A DNA stretch of 64,000 bases from Acidimicrobiales bacterium (GTDB lineage: Bacteria; Actinomycetota; Acidimicrobiia; Acidimicrobiales; Aldehydirespiratoraceae), in the NCBI GenBank assembly GCA_029247365.1, contig JAQWLJ010000014.1:104780-168779 (forward strand). The letters are read 5' to 3'. The notes beneath the pieces are model-generated. The model did not search any database and was not told where the DNA came from. It worked only from the letters and a program-made list of their open reading frames with translations. Positions 1 through 9,286 of the stretch are shown one piece after another; position 1 is the first letter of the stretch; every line of letters begins with the position of its first letter. A program made the translations under genes and the position numbers.

Positions 1-1
1 A

Positions 2-154
2 CGACTCGCAACCAATATTTTGATCCGCGACCGAGTCGTGAGCGTCGACGAATACCTCGACGCGGTGCGATCCGTTACTGCAGCCGACGTGCAGCGGGTG
101 ATCGGTGATGTGTTTGCGGGGCCGTCGGCCGTGAGCGTGGTGACCCCAGGCTGA
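2..154 (+). CDS. C-terminal end of an M16 (insulinase-like) zinc peptidase, partial
   Basis: The frame is open from the window edge and ends with the tail SAVSVVTPG-stop. The stretch VSVDEYLDAVRSVTAADVQR resembles the last part of M16 peptidases, where helices of the form 'T..DV.rv...' precede a final beta strand. The catalytic HxxEH motif would lie in the missing upstream part. An M16 peptidase directly before dapB is a common actinobacterial arrangement, which supports the call. Only about 50 residues are visible, so the family is inferred from this short tail plus context. Confidence 0.6.
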   Translation, partial: RLATNILIRDRVVSVDEYLDAVRSVTAADVQRVIGDVFAGPSAVSVVTPG

Positions 155-170
155 CGAGCGCAGCGACGAC

Positions 171-635
171 CTACAGGCCTGGCTGGAACACCATCAGGTA
201 GAGCTGTACGAGGAACAGCAGCGTAATGAGACCGCCTGCGGTCGCAAGCTTTTTCTCCGCGGCCTGGTTGCCGACCTGTCCTGCCTCGCCGATCGCCTTC
301 TCGGAGGGAAGGATGGCACCGTGGAGCAGACCGTTCATCACAATCCAGACGATGACCGCTGCCACGAGCCAGCCCTGGCTGAGCTTGAACACATCGTCGC
401 TCATGCCTGCAACACCAAATCCCAGCAAGCCGCAGAGGATCAGCGCCGAGCCGTAGCGCTTCATCCCGTACGACGCCATGTAGCCGATGACGGTAGAGCG
501 GCCGTCGAACCCAGCCTGCTCCATCTTGCCTTGAAGCACCGGATGCGTGAATGCCGGAGCGAACGCGACCACCCCGGTCAGGATGTGGAGGATGAGCATG
601 ATGTTGTACGGCGTGTCACCGATGGCTGCGAGCAT
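171..635 (-). CDS. Small integral membrane protein of unknown function (DUF2269-like)
   Basis: A 154-residue product is predicted with about four hydrophobic segments: near MLILHILTGVVAFAPAF, SALILCGLLGFGVAG, WLVAAVIVWIVMNGLL and LITLLFLVQLYLMVF. The ORF track extends to 755, but the first 40 residues are proline/arginine-rich, unlike the rest, and overlap the dapB start. I chose the internal ATG at 635; a shorter start at MLILHIL is also possible. The pattern of a His-containing first helix with small membrane segments resembles the DUF2269 group. It is divergent from dapB. No catalytic motif is visible and the role is unknown. Confidence 0.6.
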   Translation of the reverse strand: MLAAIGDTPYNIMLILHILTGVVAFAPAFTHPVLQGKMEQAGFDGRSTVIGYMASYGMKRYGSALILCGLLGFGVAGMSDDVFKLSQGWLVAAVIVWIVMNGLLHGAILPSEKAIGEAGQVGNQAAEKKLATAGGLITLLFLVQLYLMVFQPGL

Positions 636-694
636 GCGGCCGACGATAGTGGATTGGATCGTCGGAGGGCAGCGCTGAGGCCTAACCTGCGGAC

Positions 695-1423
695 ATGATA
701 CGCGTTGGAGTGGTCGGTGCCGCCGGCCGAATGGGCCAAGAGGTGTGCCGCACAATCGAGGACGACCCGGGCACCGAACTGGTCGCCACGATTGACCAGG
801 ACGACTCGCTCGACCTGCTGATCACAAACGGGGCCGATGTCGTCGTCGACTTCACCGTTCTCGATGTCGCTCGCCAGACCCTTGCGTTCGCAGGCGAAAA
901 CGGCATCCACGCCGTTATCGGCACGACTGGATTCAGTGACGACGACTTCGACGACGTTCGAGCCGAGTTCACCAGGAGCAATGCGCTTATCGCACCGAAC
1001 TTTGCAATCGGTGCCGTCCTGATGATTCGCATGGCCGAGCTTGCTGCGCCCCACTTTGAGACGGCGGAAATTCTTGAGTTCCACCATCACAACAAGGTCG
1101 ACGCGCCGTCGGGTACCGCGACGCACACCGCAGAGCGCATGGCGGCTGCGTCGGCTGAGTGGCTTGCTGACCCGACGACTCACGAGGTGTATCCGGGTGC
1201 GCGCGGCGGTGCCGGCCCGGCCGGTATCCGGGTTCACAGCGTCCGGATGGTCGGTGCGGTCGCCAACCAAGAGGTCATCCTCGGGGCGATGGGACAAACA
1301 CTGACGATTCGCCACGACACCACTAACCGAACATCTTTTATGCCCGGTGTTCTCGTAGGGGTGAAGCACGTCGCAGACTTTCCTGGTGTCACGATCGGCC
1401 TCGACACCTACCTCGGTCTCTGA
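695..1423 (+). CDS. dapB: 4-hydroxy-tetrahydrodipicolinate reductase
   Basis: This cytoplasmic enzyme reduces hydroxy-tetrahydrodipicolinate with NAD(P)H in the diaminopimelate/lysine pathway. The N-terminal dinucleotide-binding motif VGAAGRMG is at residues 6-13, followed by GTTGF and then the active-site stretch EFHHHNKVDAPSGTA (about residues 128-142), which carries the catalytic His and Lys. The C-terminal HSVRMVGAVANQEV segment is also typical. At 242 residues it is the usual length. The M16 peptidase tail lies upstream and a SURF1 gene starts 10 bp downstream. Its pathway partner dapA lies 5 kb away on the same strand. Confidence 0.96.
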   Translation: MIRVGVVGAAGRMGQEVCRTIEDDPGTELVATIDQDDSLDLLITNGADVVVDFTVLDVARQTLAFAGENGIHAVIGTTGFSDDDFDDVRAEFTRSNALIAPNFAIGAVLMIRMAELAAPHFETAEILEFHHHNKVDAPSGTATHTAERMAAASAEWLADPTTHEVYPGARGGAGPAGIRVHSVRMVGAVANQEVILGAMGQTLTIRHDTTNRTSFMPGVLVGVKHVADFPGVTIGLDTYLGL

Positions 1424-1433
1424 TCCGCATCCC

Positions 1434-2159
1434 GTGCAGTCCCTGCTGACGCCCAAGTGGGTGCTTTCGCATCTATTTGCTGCGTCGATGGTTGTGCTGA
1501 TGGTTGGGCTGGGGTTCTGGCAGCTCGACCGGCTCGGTCAACGCAAGGCCGAAAACGACGAGATCCGGACGGCATCGGAGGCGACGTCTCAGCCGATCGA
1601 GGATCTCCTCGACGACCCCGATGTCCTCGACCACACCGCGGTGATGGTCGCTGGCGTTTACCGAACTGATCTGAGCTTCCTCGTCGCCAACCGCACCTTC
1701 GATACCCAACCGGGGAGCTGGCTGGTGACGCCGGTCGAGCTGACAGACGGCCGCCTAGCCGTCGTCAGCCGGGGGTGGGTCTCGCGTGCCATTGTGGCGG
1801 GCGGTGCATTGGCCGCGATCGACACGCCGACCGCCGACGTTGTGGTTTCAGGCCGCTTGTTCGACAGCGTCGATGGCGGTCGGATCGGCCAAGGCCGCGC
1901 ACCGCTCCCGGAGATCAGCCGCATTGAGCTCGACGTTGTTTCGGAGCTGCTAGGTGCTGAGGTCGTCGACCGTTGGGTACAACTCGAGTCGCAGGATCCA
2001 CCACGCAGCGACCTGCCGGTTCCGGTCCCGCCACCGACTCTCGACGATGGACCACACCTGTCCTATGCGTTCCAATGGTTCTTCTTCTCGATCAGCGGCG
2101 CTCTGACCTACCTGTACATCCTGCGCCGCAGGCTTCGAGAGTCACCCGACGCTGCATAA
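1434..2159 (+). CDS. SURF1-family cytochrome c oxidase assembly protein
   Basis: SURF1 proteins help insert haem a during assembly of aa3-type terminal oxidases in the cytoplasmic membrane. The product has the family layout: an N-terminal membrane helix ending in GFWQLDRLGQRKAEN, an extracytoplasmic domain with the conserved RGWV, and a C-terminal membrane helix in HLSYAFQWFFFSISGALTYLY followed by arginines. The track places the start at 1386 inside dapB; the GTG at 1434, 10 bp after the dapB stop, gives a normal 241-residue protein and is preferred. It implies aerobic respiration with an aa3 oxidase encoded elsewhere. Confidence 0.88.
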   Translation: MQSLLTPKWVLSHLFAASMVVLMVGLGFWQLDRLGQRKAENDEIRTASEATSQPIEDLLDDPDVLDHTAVMVAGVYRTDLSFLVANRTFDTQPGSWLVTPVELTDGRLAVVSRGWVSRAIVAGGALAAIDTPTADVVVSGRLFDSVDGGRIGQGRAPLPEISRIELDVVSELLGAEVVDRWVQLESQDPPRSDLPVPVPPPTLDDGPHLSYAFQWFFFSISGALTYLYILRRRLRESPDAA

Positions 2160-2248
2160 CTCGGCCGGCCGTCTGAACCTGCTGATGGCGCGCCTGCGGG
2201 GCAGAGAGTCGCGCCGAGTCCCTGAGGTCTCTGGGCTGCCACTGCCGG

Positions 2249-3373
2249 TCAGCCAAAAATCGCTTGGTTGCGTCCAGATTCCTTGGCTCCGTACAGGGCG
2301 ACGTCAGCGCGGTCCAGGGCCTCACCCCATGACTCGTTGGTCGGATCCCAGAGTGTCCATCCGACGCTGGCGGTGACATCAGCGGCGGTGACGGCGGACC
2401 GGAGGCGTTCGACGAGTTCGCCAGCCAACTCCGAGTTCAACCCCTTCGCTGCCACGACGAACTCCTCCCCGCCCCAGCGACCGACCACATCAGTTGGCCG
2501 GATGGCGCCCGACAGCGCCTCGGCCACCTGCCGAAGAACGGCATCACCGCTTTCGTGTCCGAAGCTGTCGTTGATCGACTTGAAATGATCGATGTCTAAG
2601 AGCGCCACCAGAGAAACATGCTGGAGGCGACCCAGGCCGTCGAGGTGTTTGCGGGTCGAGCGACGGTTCGCAAGGCCGGTGAGCGGATCGAGATTTGCGG
2701 CATCGATCAATTCGATCTGCTCCTGGCTGGCGGCGAGAAAGTCTTCGCGTTCGCGGACCCACCAGCCAACGATGATCAACAGGCCCAGGTTCATCGCAAA
2801 CATCAAGGGACCCAGGCGCCAATCCTGCAAAGGATCCGTGGCGAACTCGGGCCGCCGTGATCCGGCTAACGCAACCGCCCCGAGTATCAGCAGCCATGAC
2901 GTACCGATGGTGAGACCGATTCGCGGTCGGTGCATCATGGAGACGGCGAGCAGGATGCATGGCAGCTGGATGATGGTTGCGAGCACCGCGATGTGGGTGT
3001 CCACCAGATCGGTCCCCCACCACGCGAACGACCATCGGAACAGCACCATGAGCAAGACGAGGTAGAGGAAGCAACAGCGGATCTGGTGGCCGCTACGACG
3101 CCATGCGGCCAGCGCTGTGAGCAACAAGACGTTCCAGATGATCAGCACCCGGACCGACGAGGACGTCGTGTCCGCAGGGAGCACGAGGGCGAGCGCAGCA
3201 ACGCACTCGGCCAGGATCAAGGTGACCAGGAGCGCTCTGGAGCCGAGGTTCTGGAGGCCACCGACCCGCTCGTGGACGAGTTGTTTGGCGTCGAGAAGTA
3301 GAACTTCCCCAGTACTACCCATCGATGCGAAACCTAGTGCGCATCGGCGTAGCCCGTCGCGAAAGCTCACCAT
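2249..3373 (-). CDS. Membrane-anchored GGDEF diguanylate cyclase
   Basis: GGDEF proteins make cyclic di-GMP from two GTP. The N-terminal half (about residues 40-210) holds five or six hydrophobic helices (for example LVTLILAECVAALALVLP and VLATIIQLPCILLAV). After a short linker, the C-terminal domain starts at DPLTGLANRR, continues with DIDHFKSINDSFGHESGD and carries the active-site sequence GRWGGEEF. The A-site GGEEF is intact, so catalysis is expected. I see no RxxD inhibitory motif just before it, and no EAL domain. The start is uncertain: the track start and the Met 17 residues later (MGSTGEV, 3322) are both plausible. It is convergent with the SURF1 gene. Confidence 0.88.
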   Translation of the reverse strand: MVSFRDGLRRCALGFASMGSTGEVLLLDAKQLVHERVGGLQNLGSRALLVTLILAECVAALALVLPADTTSSSVRVLIIWNVLLLTALAAWRRSGHQIRCCFLYLVLLMVLFRWSFAWWGTDLVDTHIAVLATIIQLPCILLAVSMMHRPRIGLTIGTSWLLILGAVALAGSRRPEFATDPLQDWRLGPLMFAMNLGLLIIVGWWVREREDFLAASQEQIELIDAANLDPLTGLANRRSTRKHLDGLGRLQHVSLVALLDIDHFKSINDSFGHESGDAVLRQVAEALSGAIRPTDVVGRWGGEEFVVAAKGLNSELAGELVERLRSAVTAADVTASVGWTLWDPTNESWGEALDRADVALYGAKESGRNQAIFG

Positions 3374-3626
3374 TCTTTGATGGTGCCGAGCTGCTACCCC
3401 TCAGCGTGAAGCCTGCTGTAGCGAACGTTGCTGCGCCGGATTTAGCGAAGCGTGGAACTTGTTGCAGGGTACCGAGGTCACGGCGGATTCAACCGCCCTG
3501 CGGTCCACCGTGAACCCGGCCCGATGCCCTGCAGGATCGAGCGTTGAGGCTTCGCAGTCCCCTCGGGGCCGTCAGGCCAGTCGCATGGGGTTGTTCGCCA
3601 GAGAACCGCAGAAAGTCACAAATCGC

Positions 3627-4502
3627 TCAGCGGCTCGGCGGGCGAAGCATCAGTACCGGGGTCTTGGCCAGGTACGCCTGGTACTTAGGGTCGTCGCCCC
3701 AGCGCTTCAGGCCTCGACGCTCGATTAGCGGCACCCCGCTAATGCGGGTGAGCAGCACGAAAACGAACAGCGGGGAGATCAGGGTGGCCAACTGCCAGCC
3801 ATCGAGTGCAGGGATCGCAAGCACTGCGATGCCGAACCACAGGGTGATCTCTCCGAAGTAATTCGGGTGGCGCGACCACGCCCACAAGCCGGTGGTGATG
3901 AAGTGGCCAGTATTGGCCTCGTCGGCTCGAAAGACCGACTTCTGGCGGTCGGCGGTGACCTCAATCCCAAAGCCGACGAGCCACAGCGCTGTGCCGATGA
4001 TGCCGAGAACGCCGAGGTCTTGTTTTGAACCGGATGTCATTGCGGCCAGGGCAGCGCCGGCGGTGATCGTGACCCAGAGGCCCTGAAGTACCCAGACGCG
4101 AAGGAACACGAGCCAGTCGATCTTCAGCTTGTCGAATCGGCCATCGCCACCGTCACGCTTGATCCGGCGAAATAGGAAGCCTCCGAGTCGGCCAGCCCAG
4201 ATGGTGATCGCTACACCGAGGATCAACGACCGGGTATCAAGCTCGGTCTCGACGGTGCTCATCGCAAGAACGGTGACCGTCACATAGGTGATGCTGCCAG
4301 TGAGATCGAAGTAGTGCTCTGTCTGCTTGAGGAAAGACGGTATGTAGACGAGCAGGTTCACGCCAAACGCAACGATGACGAGCCATGCGAACGTCGGTAG
4401 CCCTCCGAGTTCCTCTCCGCCATCGCTGCCTGCCGCAGCGATGGCGGCTCCTAGCGCAAGTGAGACGACAATGGCGACGGCGGATGCGGCACGGGGTGAC
4501 AT
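3627..4502 (-). CDS. DUF1295 (steroid 5-alpha-reductase C-terminal-like) membrane protein
   Basis: This 291-residue protein has about seven hydrophobic segments and the diagnostic block HFITTGLWAWSRHPNYFGE near the C-terminal third. DUF1295 and related proteins share this block with steroid 5-alpha-reductases and isoprenylcysteine methyltransferases, where it binds NADPH or S-adenosylmethionine. The substrate here is unknown. The gene is divergent from the fadB-like gene that follows, which hints at, but does not prove, a lipid or sterol role. Bases 3374-3626 downstream hold no gene that I can support. Confidence 0.8.
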   Translation of the reverse strand: MSPRAASAVAIVVSLALGAAIAAAGSDGGEELGGLPTFAWLVIVAFGVNLLVYIPSFLKQTEHYFDLTGSITYVTVTVLAMSTVETELDTRSLILGVAITIWAGRLGGFLFRRIKRDGGDGRFDKLKIDWLVFLRVWVLQGLWVTITAGAALAAMTSGSKQDLGVLGIIGTALWLVGFGIEVTADRQKSVFRADEANTGHFITTGLWAWSRHPNYFGEITLWFGIAVLAIPALDGWQLATLISPLFVFVLLTRISGVPLIERRGLKRWGDDPKYQAYLAKTPVLMLRPPSR

Positions 4503-4567
4503 GGGGAACAGGGTAGGCGTGAACGTGCGAAGTGGCCCGTTCGGATTCAGGACGCGAGACTCACCGC

Positions 4568-6664
4568 ATGGCTGAACTCACGCAATCCGTCTCCATCGAT
4601 ACCGAGGGCAGCGTGGCTGTCATCACCGTCGACAACCCGCCGGTCAACGCGCTCAGCTGGCACGTGCGGCAAGGCATCTTCGACGGCCTCAACCAGGCGA
4701 CCAGCACCGGCGCGCAGGCCGTCGTGTTGCTTTGTGCAGGCCGGACGTTCATCGCTGGCGCCGATATCAGTGAGTTCGGTGGCAACGTCCCCGAGTCGGC
4801 CAGCCTGGCCGACCTCCAAGCTGTCATGGAAAACGCCACGATCCCAGTGATCGCAGCGATTCATGGCACCGCTCTTGGCGGTGGTCTCGAGGTTGCGCTT
4901 GCGGCGCACTACCGAGTCGGGCTCACCTCATCGAAGTACGGGCTTCCCGAGGTGAATATCGGCTTGCTGCCCGGCGCTGGTGGCACCCAGCGACTGCCGC
5001 GCCTCGTCGGCGTGCCGAAAGCGCTCGAAGCCATGACGTCGGGCCGCCACATACCGGCGGCAGAGGCTGTAGCCGACGGCTTGATCGACGAGATGATCGA
5101 TGGCAACTGGGATGCCCTGAGAGCGGGAGCGGTCTCATTCGCCGAGCAGGCGGTTGCCCAGAACATGCCGCTGGTGAAGGTCCGAGATCGAAACGACAAG
5201 GTCGAGGGTGTTGACCCCCAGGTGTTCGCCGACTTTCGCACGAAGATCGCCCGCAAGACCCGCGGCTTCCTCGCCCCGGATTACAACATCCAGTGCATTG
5301 AGGCGGCAGCGAGTCTGCCGTTCGACGAGGGTCTGAAGGTCGAGTCGAGACTGTTTCGTGAGCTGATGACCGGTCCGCAGTCGGCCGCGCAGCGCTATTA
5401 CTTCTTCGCGGAGCGGGCCGCGAACAAGATCCCTGATATCGCCAAGGAGACGCCGACCATCGAGGTCAAGAAGGCGGGCGTGCTCGGCGCCGGCACGATG
5501 GGTGGCGGCATCGCGATGAACTTTGCGAACGTTGGCATCTCAGTCACCATCGTGGAGGTGAGCGGAGAAGCACTCGAGCGGGGGCTCAGTGTCGTCCGCA
5601 AGAACTACGAGCGATCCGCCAGTCGTGGTTCGATCCCGGCCGAGGCGGTTGAGGAGCGGATGGCGCTCATCACTGGCTCGACAGACAAGAACGACTTCGC
5701 CGACTGCGACATCGTCATCGAGGCCGTGTTCGAGGACATGGAACTGAAGAAGGCGATCTTCGCCGAGCTTGATCAGATCTGTAAACCCGGGGCGATCATG
5801 GCATCGAACACATCGGCGCTCGATGTGAACGAGATTGCGTCGGCGACGTCGCGGCCTGAGTGGGTCATCGGCATGCACTTCTTCTCGCCGGCCAACGTGA
5901 TGAAGCTTCTCGAGAACGTGCGTGGTGACAAGTCGAATGACACCGTCGTGGCATCAACAATGGCGATCGGCAAGCAGATTGGCAAGGTGTGCGCGATGGT
6001 TGGCGTGTGCCGCGGGTTCGTCGGCAACCGGATGCTTGCCATGCGCGGCGCCGAAGCGGAGAAGATGCTGATGGAGGGCGCTACGCCGGCCCAGATCGAC
6101 AGCGTCTTGCACGAGTTCGGTTTCCCAATGGGTCCCTTCTCCATGAGCGATCTTGCCGGTCTTGATATCGGCTGGAAGGCCGAGAAGAGTACGTCATCGA
6201 CGGTCCGCGAAGTCATGTGCGAGAGCGGCCGCCGCGGGCAGAAAAACGGTCGTGGGTACTACACCTACGACCCCGACACCCGTGCCGCAACCCCCGACCC
6301 CGACGTCGAGCAGATGATTCGCGACTTTGCCGAAGCCCGGGGCCACGAACAGCGAGAGGTCACCGATCAGGAGATCCTTGAACGACTGCTGTACCCAATG
6401 GTCAACGAGGGGGCGAAGATCCTCGACGAGGGCATAGCGATCCGTGGCAGCGATGTCGACGTGGTTTGGGTCAACGGCTACGGCTGGCCGATGTACCGAG
6501 GCGGTCCCATGCACTGGGCCGACTCGGTGGGTCTGGCCGAGATCGTCGACAAGATCAAGGACTATGGCGAACGCCTCGGTGGTGCTCACTGGGGGCTGTC
6601 GCCGTTGCTTGAACGCCTGGCCGCTGACGGTGGTTCACTTGCGAGTCACCAGAACGGATCGTGA
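4568..6664 (+). CDS. Enoyl-CoA hydratase / 3-hydroxyacyl-CoA dehydrogenase fusion (fatty acid beta-oxidation)
   Basis: The first ~200 residues are a crotonase domain with the oxyanion-hole sequence AGADISEF and the segments GTALGGGLEVALAAHYR and PEVNIGLLPGAGGTQRLPR, which carry the two catalytic Glu residues. A 3-hydroxyacyl-CoA dehydrogenase domain follows: Rossmann motif GVLGAGTMGGGIAMNFA, then the catalytic SNTSAL and GMHFFSPANVMKLLE blocks and two C-terminal helical domains. At 698 residues it matches FadB/FadJ-type alpha subunits. The track start at 4532 adds 12 non-family residues; ATG 4568 (MAELTQSV) fits better. The thiolase partner is not in this window. Confidence 0.93.
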   Translation: MAELTQSVSIDTEGSVAVITVDNPPVNALSWHVRQGIFDGLNQATSTGAQAVVLLCAGRTFIAGADISEFGGNVPESASLADLQAVMENATIPVIAAIHGTALGGGLEVALAAHYRVGLTSSKYGLPEVNIGLLPGAGGTQRLPRLVGVPKALEAMTSGRHIPAAEAVADGLIDEMIDGNWDALRAGAVSFAEQAVAQNMPLVKVRDRNDKVEGVDPQVFADFRTKIARKTRGFLAPDYNIQCIEAAASLPFDEGLKVESRLFRELMTGPQSAAQRYYFFAERAANKIPDIAKETPTIEVKKAGVLGAGTMGGGIAMNFANVGISVTIVEVSGEALERGLSVVRKNYERSASRGSIPAEAVEERMALITGSTDKNDFADCDIVIEAVFEDMELKKAIFAELDQICKPGAIMASNTSALDVNEIASATSRPEWVIGMHFFSPANVMKLLENVRGDKSNDTVVASTMAIGKQIGKVCAMVGVCRGFVGNRMLAMRGAEAEKMLMEGATPAQIDSVLHEFGFPMGPFSMSDLAGLDIGWKAEKSTSSTVREVMCESGRRGQKNGRGYYTYDPDTRAATPDPDVEQMIRDFAEARGHEQREVTDQEILERLLYPMVNEGAKILDEGIAIRGSDVDVVWVNGYGWPMYRGGPMHWADSVGLAEIVDKIKDYGERLGGAHWGLSPLLERLAADGGSLASHQNGS

Positions 6665-6705
6665 AACGCGTCGGCAGCGGCCTTCGGTCGTGGCAGGCTT
6701 GAGAC

Positions 6706-7605
6706 ATGACCACTGCAATTGCCACCTTCGGACGGGTCCTGACCGCCATGGTCACCCCGTTCACTGCCGATGGAAGTCTCGACCTCGACGGTGCACAGAA
6801 GCTGGCCACGTGGCTCACCACCGAAGGCGGCAACGACGGACTGGTCATCGCCGGGACCACCGGCGAGAGTCCCGCACTTACCCACAATGAACAGATTGCG
6901 TTGATCAGCGCGGTCGTCGAAGCGATCGACGGCCCGGTCGTGGCGGGCGCGGGCAGCAACGACACACGTGCTGCGGTAGAGCTCACCGAGCGGGCGACCG
7001 AGGCTGGCGCCGCAGGACTCCTCCATGTCACGCCGTACTACAACCGTCCGTCGCAGGCCGGCTTGTCTGATCATTTTCGGGCGTGTGCCGCAGCGACGGA
7101 CATGCCTGTCCTGCTCTATGACATCAAGGGTCGCACCGGCCGTCCGATTGCTATGGAGACGATGCTCGACCTCCTCGAGACGGTCGAGAACATCATCGGG
7201 GTGAAGGACGCCAACGGCGATCCGGCCCAGACGGCCAAGCTCCTGGCACTGGCTCCTCCCGACACCGAGGTGTATAGCGGCGACGATGTCCTCACCCTTC
7301 CGCTCCTGTCGGTTGGTGCCGTCGGAACGATCGGCGTCGCCACGCACTGGATTGGAAACGAGATCCAGGGCTTGATGAATGCGTTCTTCACCGGCGAGAT
7401 CGACAAGGCGATTGAGATCAACCGGTCGCTGATACCCAGCTATTCGTTCGAGACCGGCGACGACGCACCGAACCCAATCCCCACAAAGGCGATGCTGCGC
7501 CTGATGGGTCTGCCTGGCGGTCCGACCCGTCCGCCGATGGGGCCCGAGCCCGAGTTCGTCGAGATCGAAGCGAAGGCCGTGTTGGCCGGGCTCGGCAAGA
7601 GCTAA
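6706..7605 (+). CDS. dapA: 4-hydroxy-tetrahydrodipicolinate synthase
   Basis: The enzyme condenses pyruvate with aspartate semialdehyde, the first committed step to diaminopimelate and lysine. The TIM-barrel signatures are present: GTTGESPALTHNEQ (about residue 50), the catalytic Tyr in HVTPYYNRPSQ (about residue 110) and the Schiff-base Lys in IIGVKDANGD (about residue 166). At 299 residues it is full length. RNase J starts 8 bp after its stop; dapA followed by rnj is a recurrent actinobacterial arrangement, so co-transcription is likely. Confidence 0.96.
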   Translation: MTTAIATFGRVLTAMVTPFTADGSLDLDGAQKLATWLTTEGGNDGLVIAGTTGESPALTHNEQIALISAVVEAIDGPVVAGAGSNDTRAAVELTERATEAGAAGLLHVTPYYNRPSQAGLSDHFRACAAATDMPVLLYDIKGRTGRPIAMETMLDLLETVENIIGVKDANGDPAQTAKLLALAPPDTEVYSGDDVLTLPLLSVGAVGTIGVATHWIGNEIQGLMNAFFTGEIDKAIEINRSLIPSYSFETGDDAPNPIPTKAMLRLMGLPGGPTRPPMGPEPEFVEIEAKAVLAGLGKS

Positions 7606-7613
7606 GCCCACAC

Positions 7614-9275
7614 ATGGCTGCACCGGTGACCCTCACCTTTCTCGGTGGCCTCGGCGAGATCGGCCGCAACTGTGCGGCGATCGAGACCGAAGGCCGGATC
7701 GTCGTTCTTGATTGCGGGCAGATGTTCGGCGGTGACGACCTGCCTGGCGTCGATGCCGTCTTCCCTGACCTGACCTACCTGATCGAGAATGCCGATCGCG
7801 TTGAGGCGTGTATCGCCACCCATGCCCACGAAGATCACATCGGTGCGTTGCCGTATCTGCTGTCGCACATGGCGATCCCGATCTACGGCTCGCCGTTCAC
7901 CCTTGGACTCGTCGACCACAAACTTCGCGAACGGGGGCTGCAGAGCCAAGCCGATCTGCGTCCGATCAGCGACGGCGACCGTCTCGACGTCGGACCCTTC
8001 GACTGCGAGTTCCTGCCGGTCACCCACTCGATTCCGTCCGGCAATATCACTGCGTTCCATACCGATCAGGGCGTCATCTTGCACTCGAGCGACTTCAAAC
8101 TCGACCTCACACCAGTCGACGGTCGCCGCACCGATCTGAGCCGGATCGGCTCGCTCGCTCACGATCCCGGCATCCGCCTCCTCCTGGCCGACTCGACCAA
8201 CGCCGACAGCCCGGGAGCGTCGAAGTCCGAGACGGAGATCGGCCGGAACCTCACAAGCCTTATCAGGAGTCAGGAGGGACGGCGAGTTATCGTCGCCTCG
8301 TTTGCGAGCCATGTCCACCGTATCCAGCAGTTGGCTGACGCAGCGGTCGAGAGCGGTCGGATCCTGGTCACGCTTGGATTGTCGATGCGTCGCAACGTCA
8401 AACTTGCTCGTGATCTCGGCATCCTCCGGATCCCCGACGCCAACATCCGCGATATCGACGACCTCGACGAACTCGATCAGTCGAGAGCTCTGATCGTGTG
8501 TACGGGATCGCAGGGCGAGCCTCGCGCGGCGCTGACGCAAATGGCGACCGGTCAGAGCAAGTGGCTCACGCTCGACGAGAACGACTCTGTCATCTTCAGC
8601 TCACACCCGATCCCTGGCAACGAGACGGCGGTTGCATCGGTGCGCAACGGCCTCGCTCGTCACGGCGTGCGGGTCTTTCACTCCGGAACGGTCGACGTGC
8701 ACACGAGCGGCCATGGCAAGCAGCAGGAGTTGCAGACTCTTCACTCGGTCGCTGTCCCCGAGTGGTTTGTGCCCGTGCACGGCGAGTACGCACACCTCGT
8801 TGCTCATCAAGAACTGGCCTTTCGTATGGGTATGCCCGACGAGCGGGTCGTGCTGTGCGAGGACGGCGATCAGATTGTTCTGTCCGACGACGGCATCGAG
8901 CATCTTGGCTCGATCGGTGGCGAGCACCTGTATGTCGACGGCATGGTCGGCGATCTGGGGAGCGCCGTTCTCGCCGAGCGTCGTACCCTCGGCGACGACG
9001 GCTTTGTCGTGGTCGTGGTCCATATCGATATGGAGCGAGGGGAGATTCTCGCGGGGCCCGATGTCACCTCTCGAGGCTGGGTCGAACTGCCAGCGCTTGC
9101 GGGACACGAGGCCGCGGTCGCCGACGCAGTCGAAACCGATTTGCTCGATGCCCTCAAAGACCCCGATGTCGACATTGAGCGGATGAGCCAGATCGCCCGC
9201 CGCGCCGCAGGCCGCACAGTCAACGACCGCACGCGTCGGCGTCCGATGATCGTGCCGGTCGTTCGCGAAGACTGA
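7614..9275 (+). CDS. rnj: Ribonuclease J
   Basis: RNase J is a zinc-dependent 5'-3' exo- and endoribonuclease for mRNA decay and rRNA maturation. The metallo-beta-lactamase motif ATHAHEDHIGALPYLL is at about residues 68-83. It is followed by the beta-CASP region with SSDFKLD, VIVASFASHVHRIQQ and IFSSHPIPGNE, and the later HTSGHGKQQEL and VPVHGEYAHL blocks complete the metal site. At 553 residues it is normal for actinobacterial RNase J. It follows dapA by 8 bp and precedes a small membrane protein by 11 bp. Confidence 0.95.
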   Translation: MAAPVTLTFLGGLGEIGRNCAAIETEGRIVVLDCGQMFGGDDLPGVDAVFPDLTYLIENADRVEACIATHAHEDHIGALPYLLSHMAIPIYGSPFTLGLVDHKLRERGLQSQADLRPISDGDRLDVGPFDCEFLPVTHSIPSGNITAFHTDQGVILHSSDFKLDLTPVDGRRTDLSRIGSLAHDPGIRLLLADSTNADSPGASKSETEIGRNLTSLIRSQEGRRVIVASFASHVHRIQQLADAAVESGRILVTLGLSMRRNVKLARDLGILRIPDANIRDIDDLDELDQSRALIVCTGSQGEPRAALTQMATGQSKWLTLDENDSVIFSSHPIPGNETAVASVRNGLARHGVRVFHSGTVDVHTSGHGKQQELQTLHSVAVPEWFVPVHGEYAHLVAHQELAFRMGMPDERVVLCEDGDQIVLSDDGIEHLGSIGGEHLYVDGMVGDLGSAVLAERRTLGDDGFVVVVVHIDMERGEILAGPDVTSRGWVELPALAGHEAAVADAVETDLLDALKDPDVDIERMSQIARRAAGRTVNDRTRRRPMIVPVVRED

Positions 9276-9286
9276 GCACCAAGAAC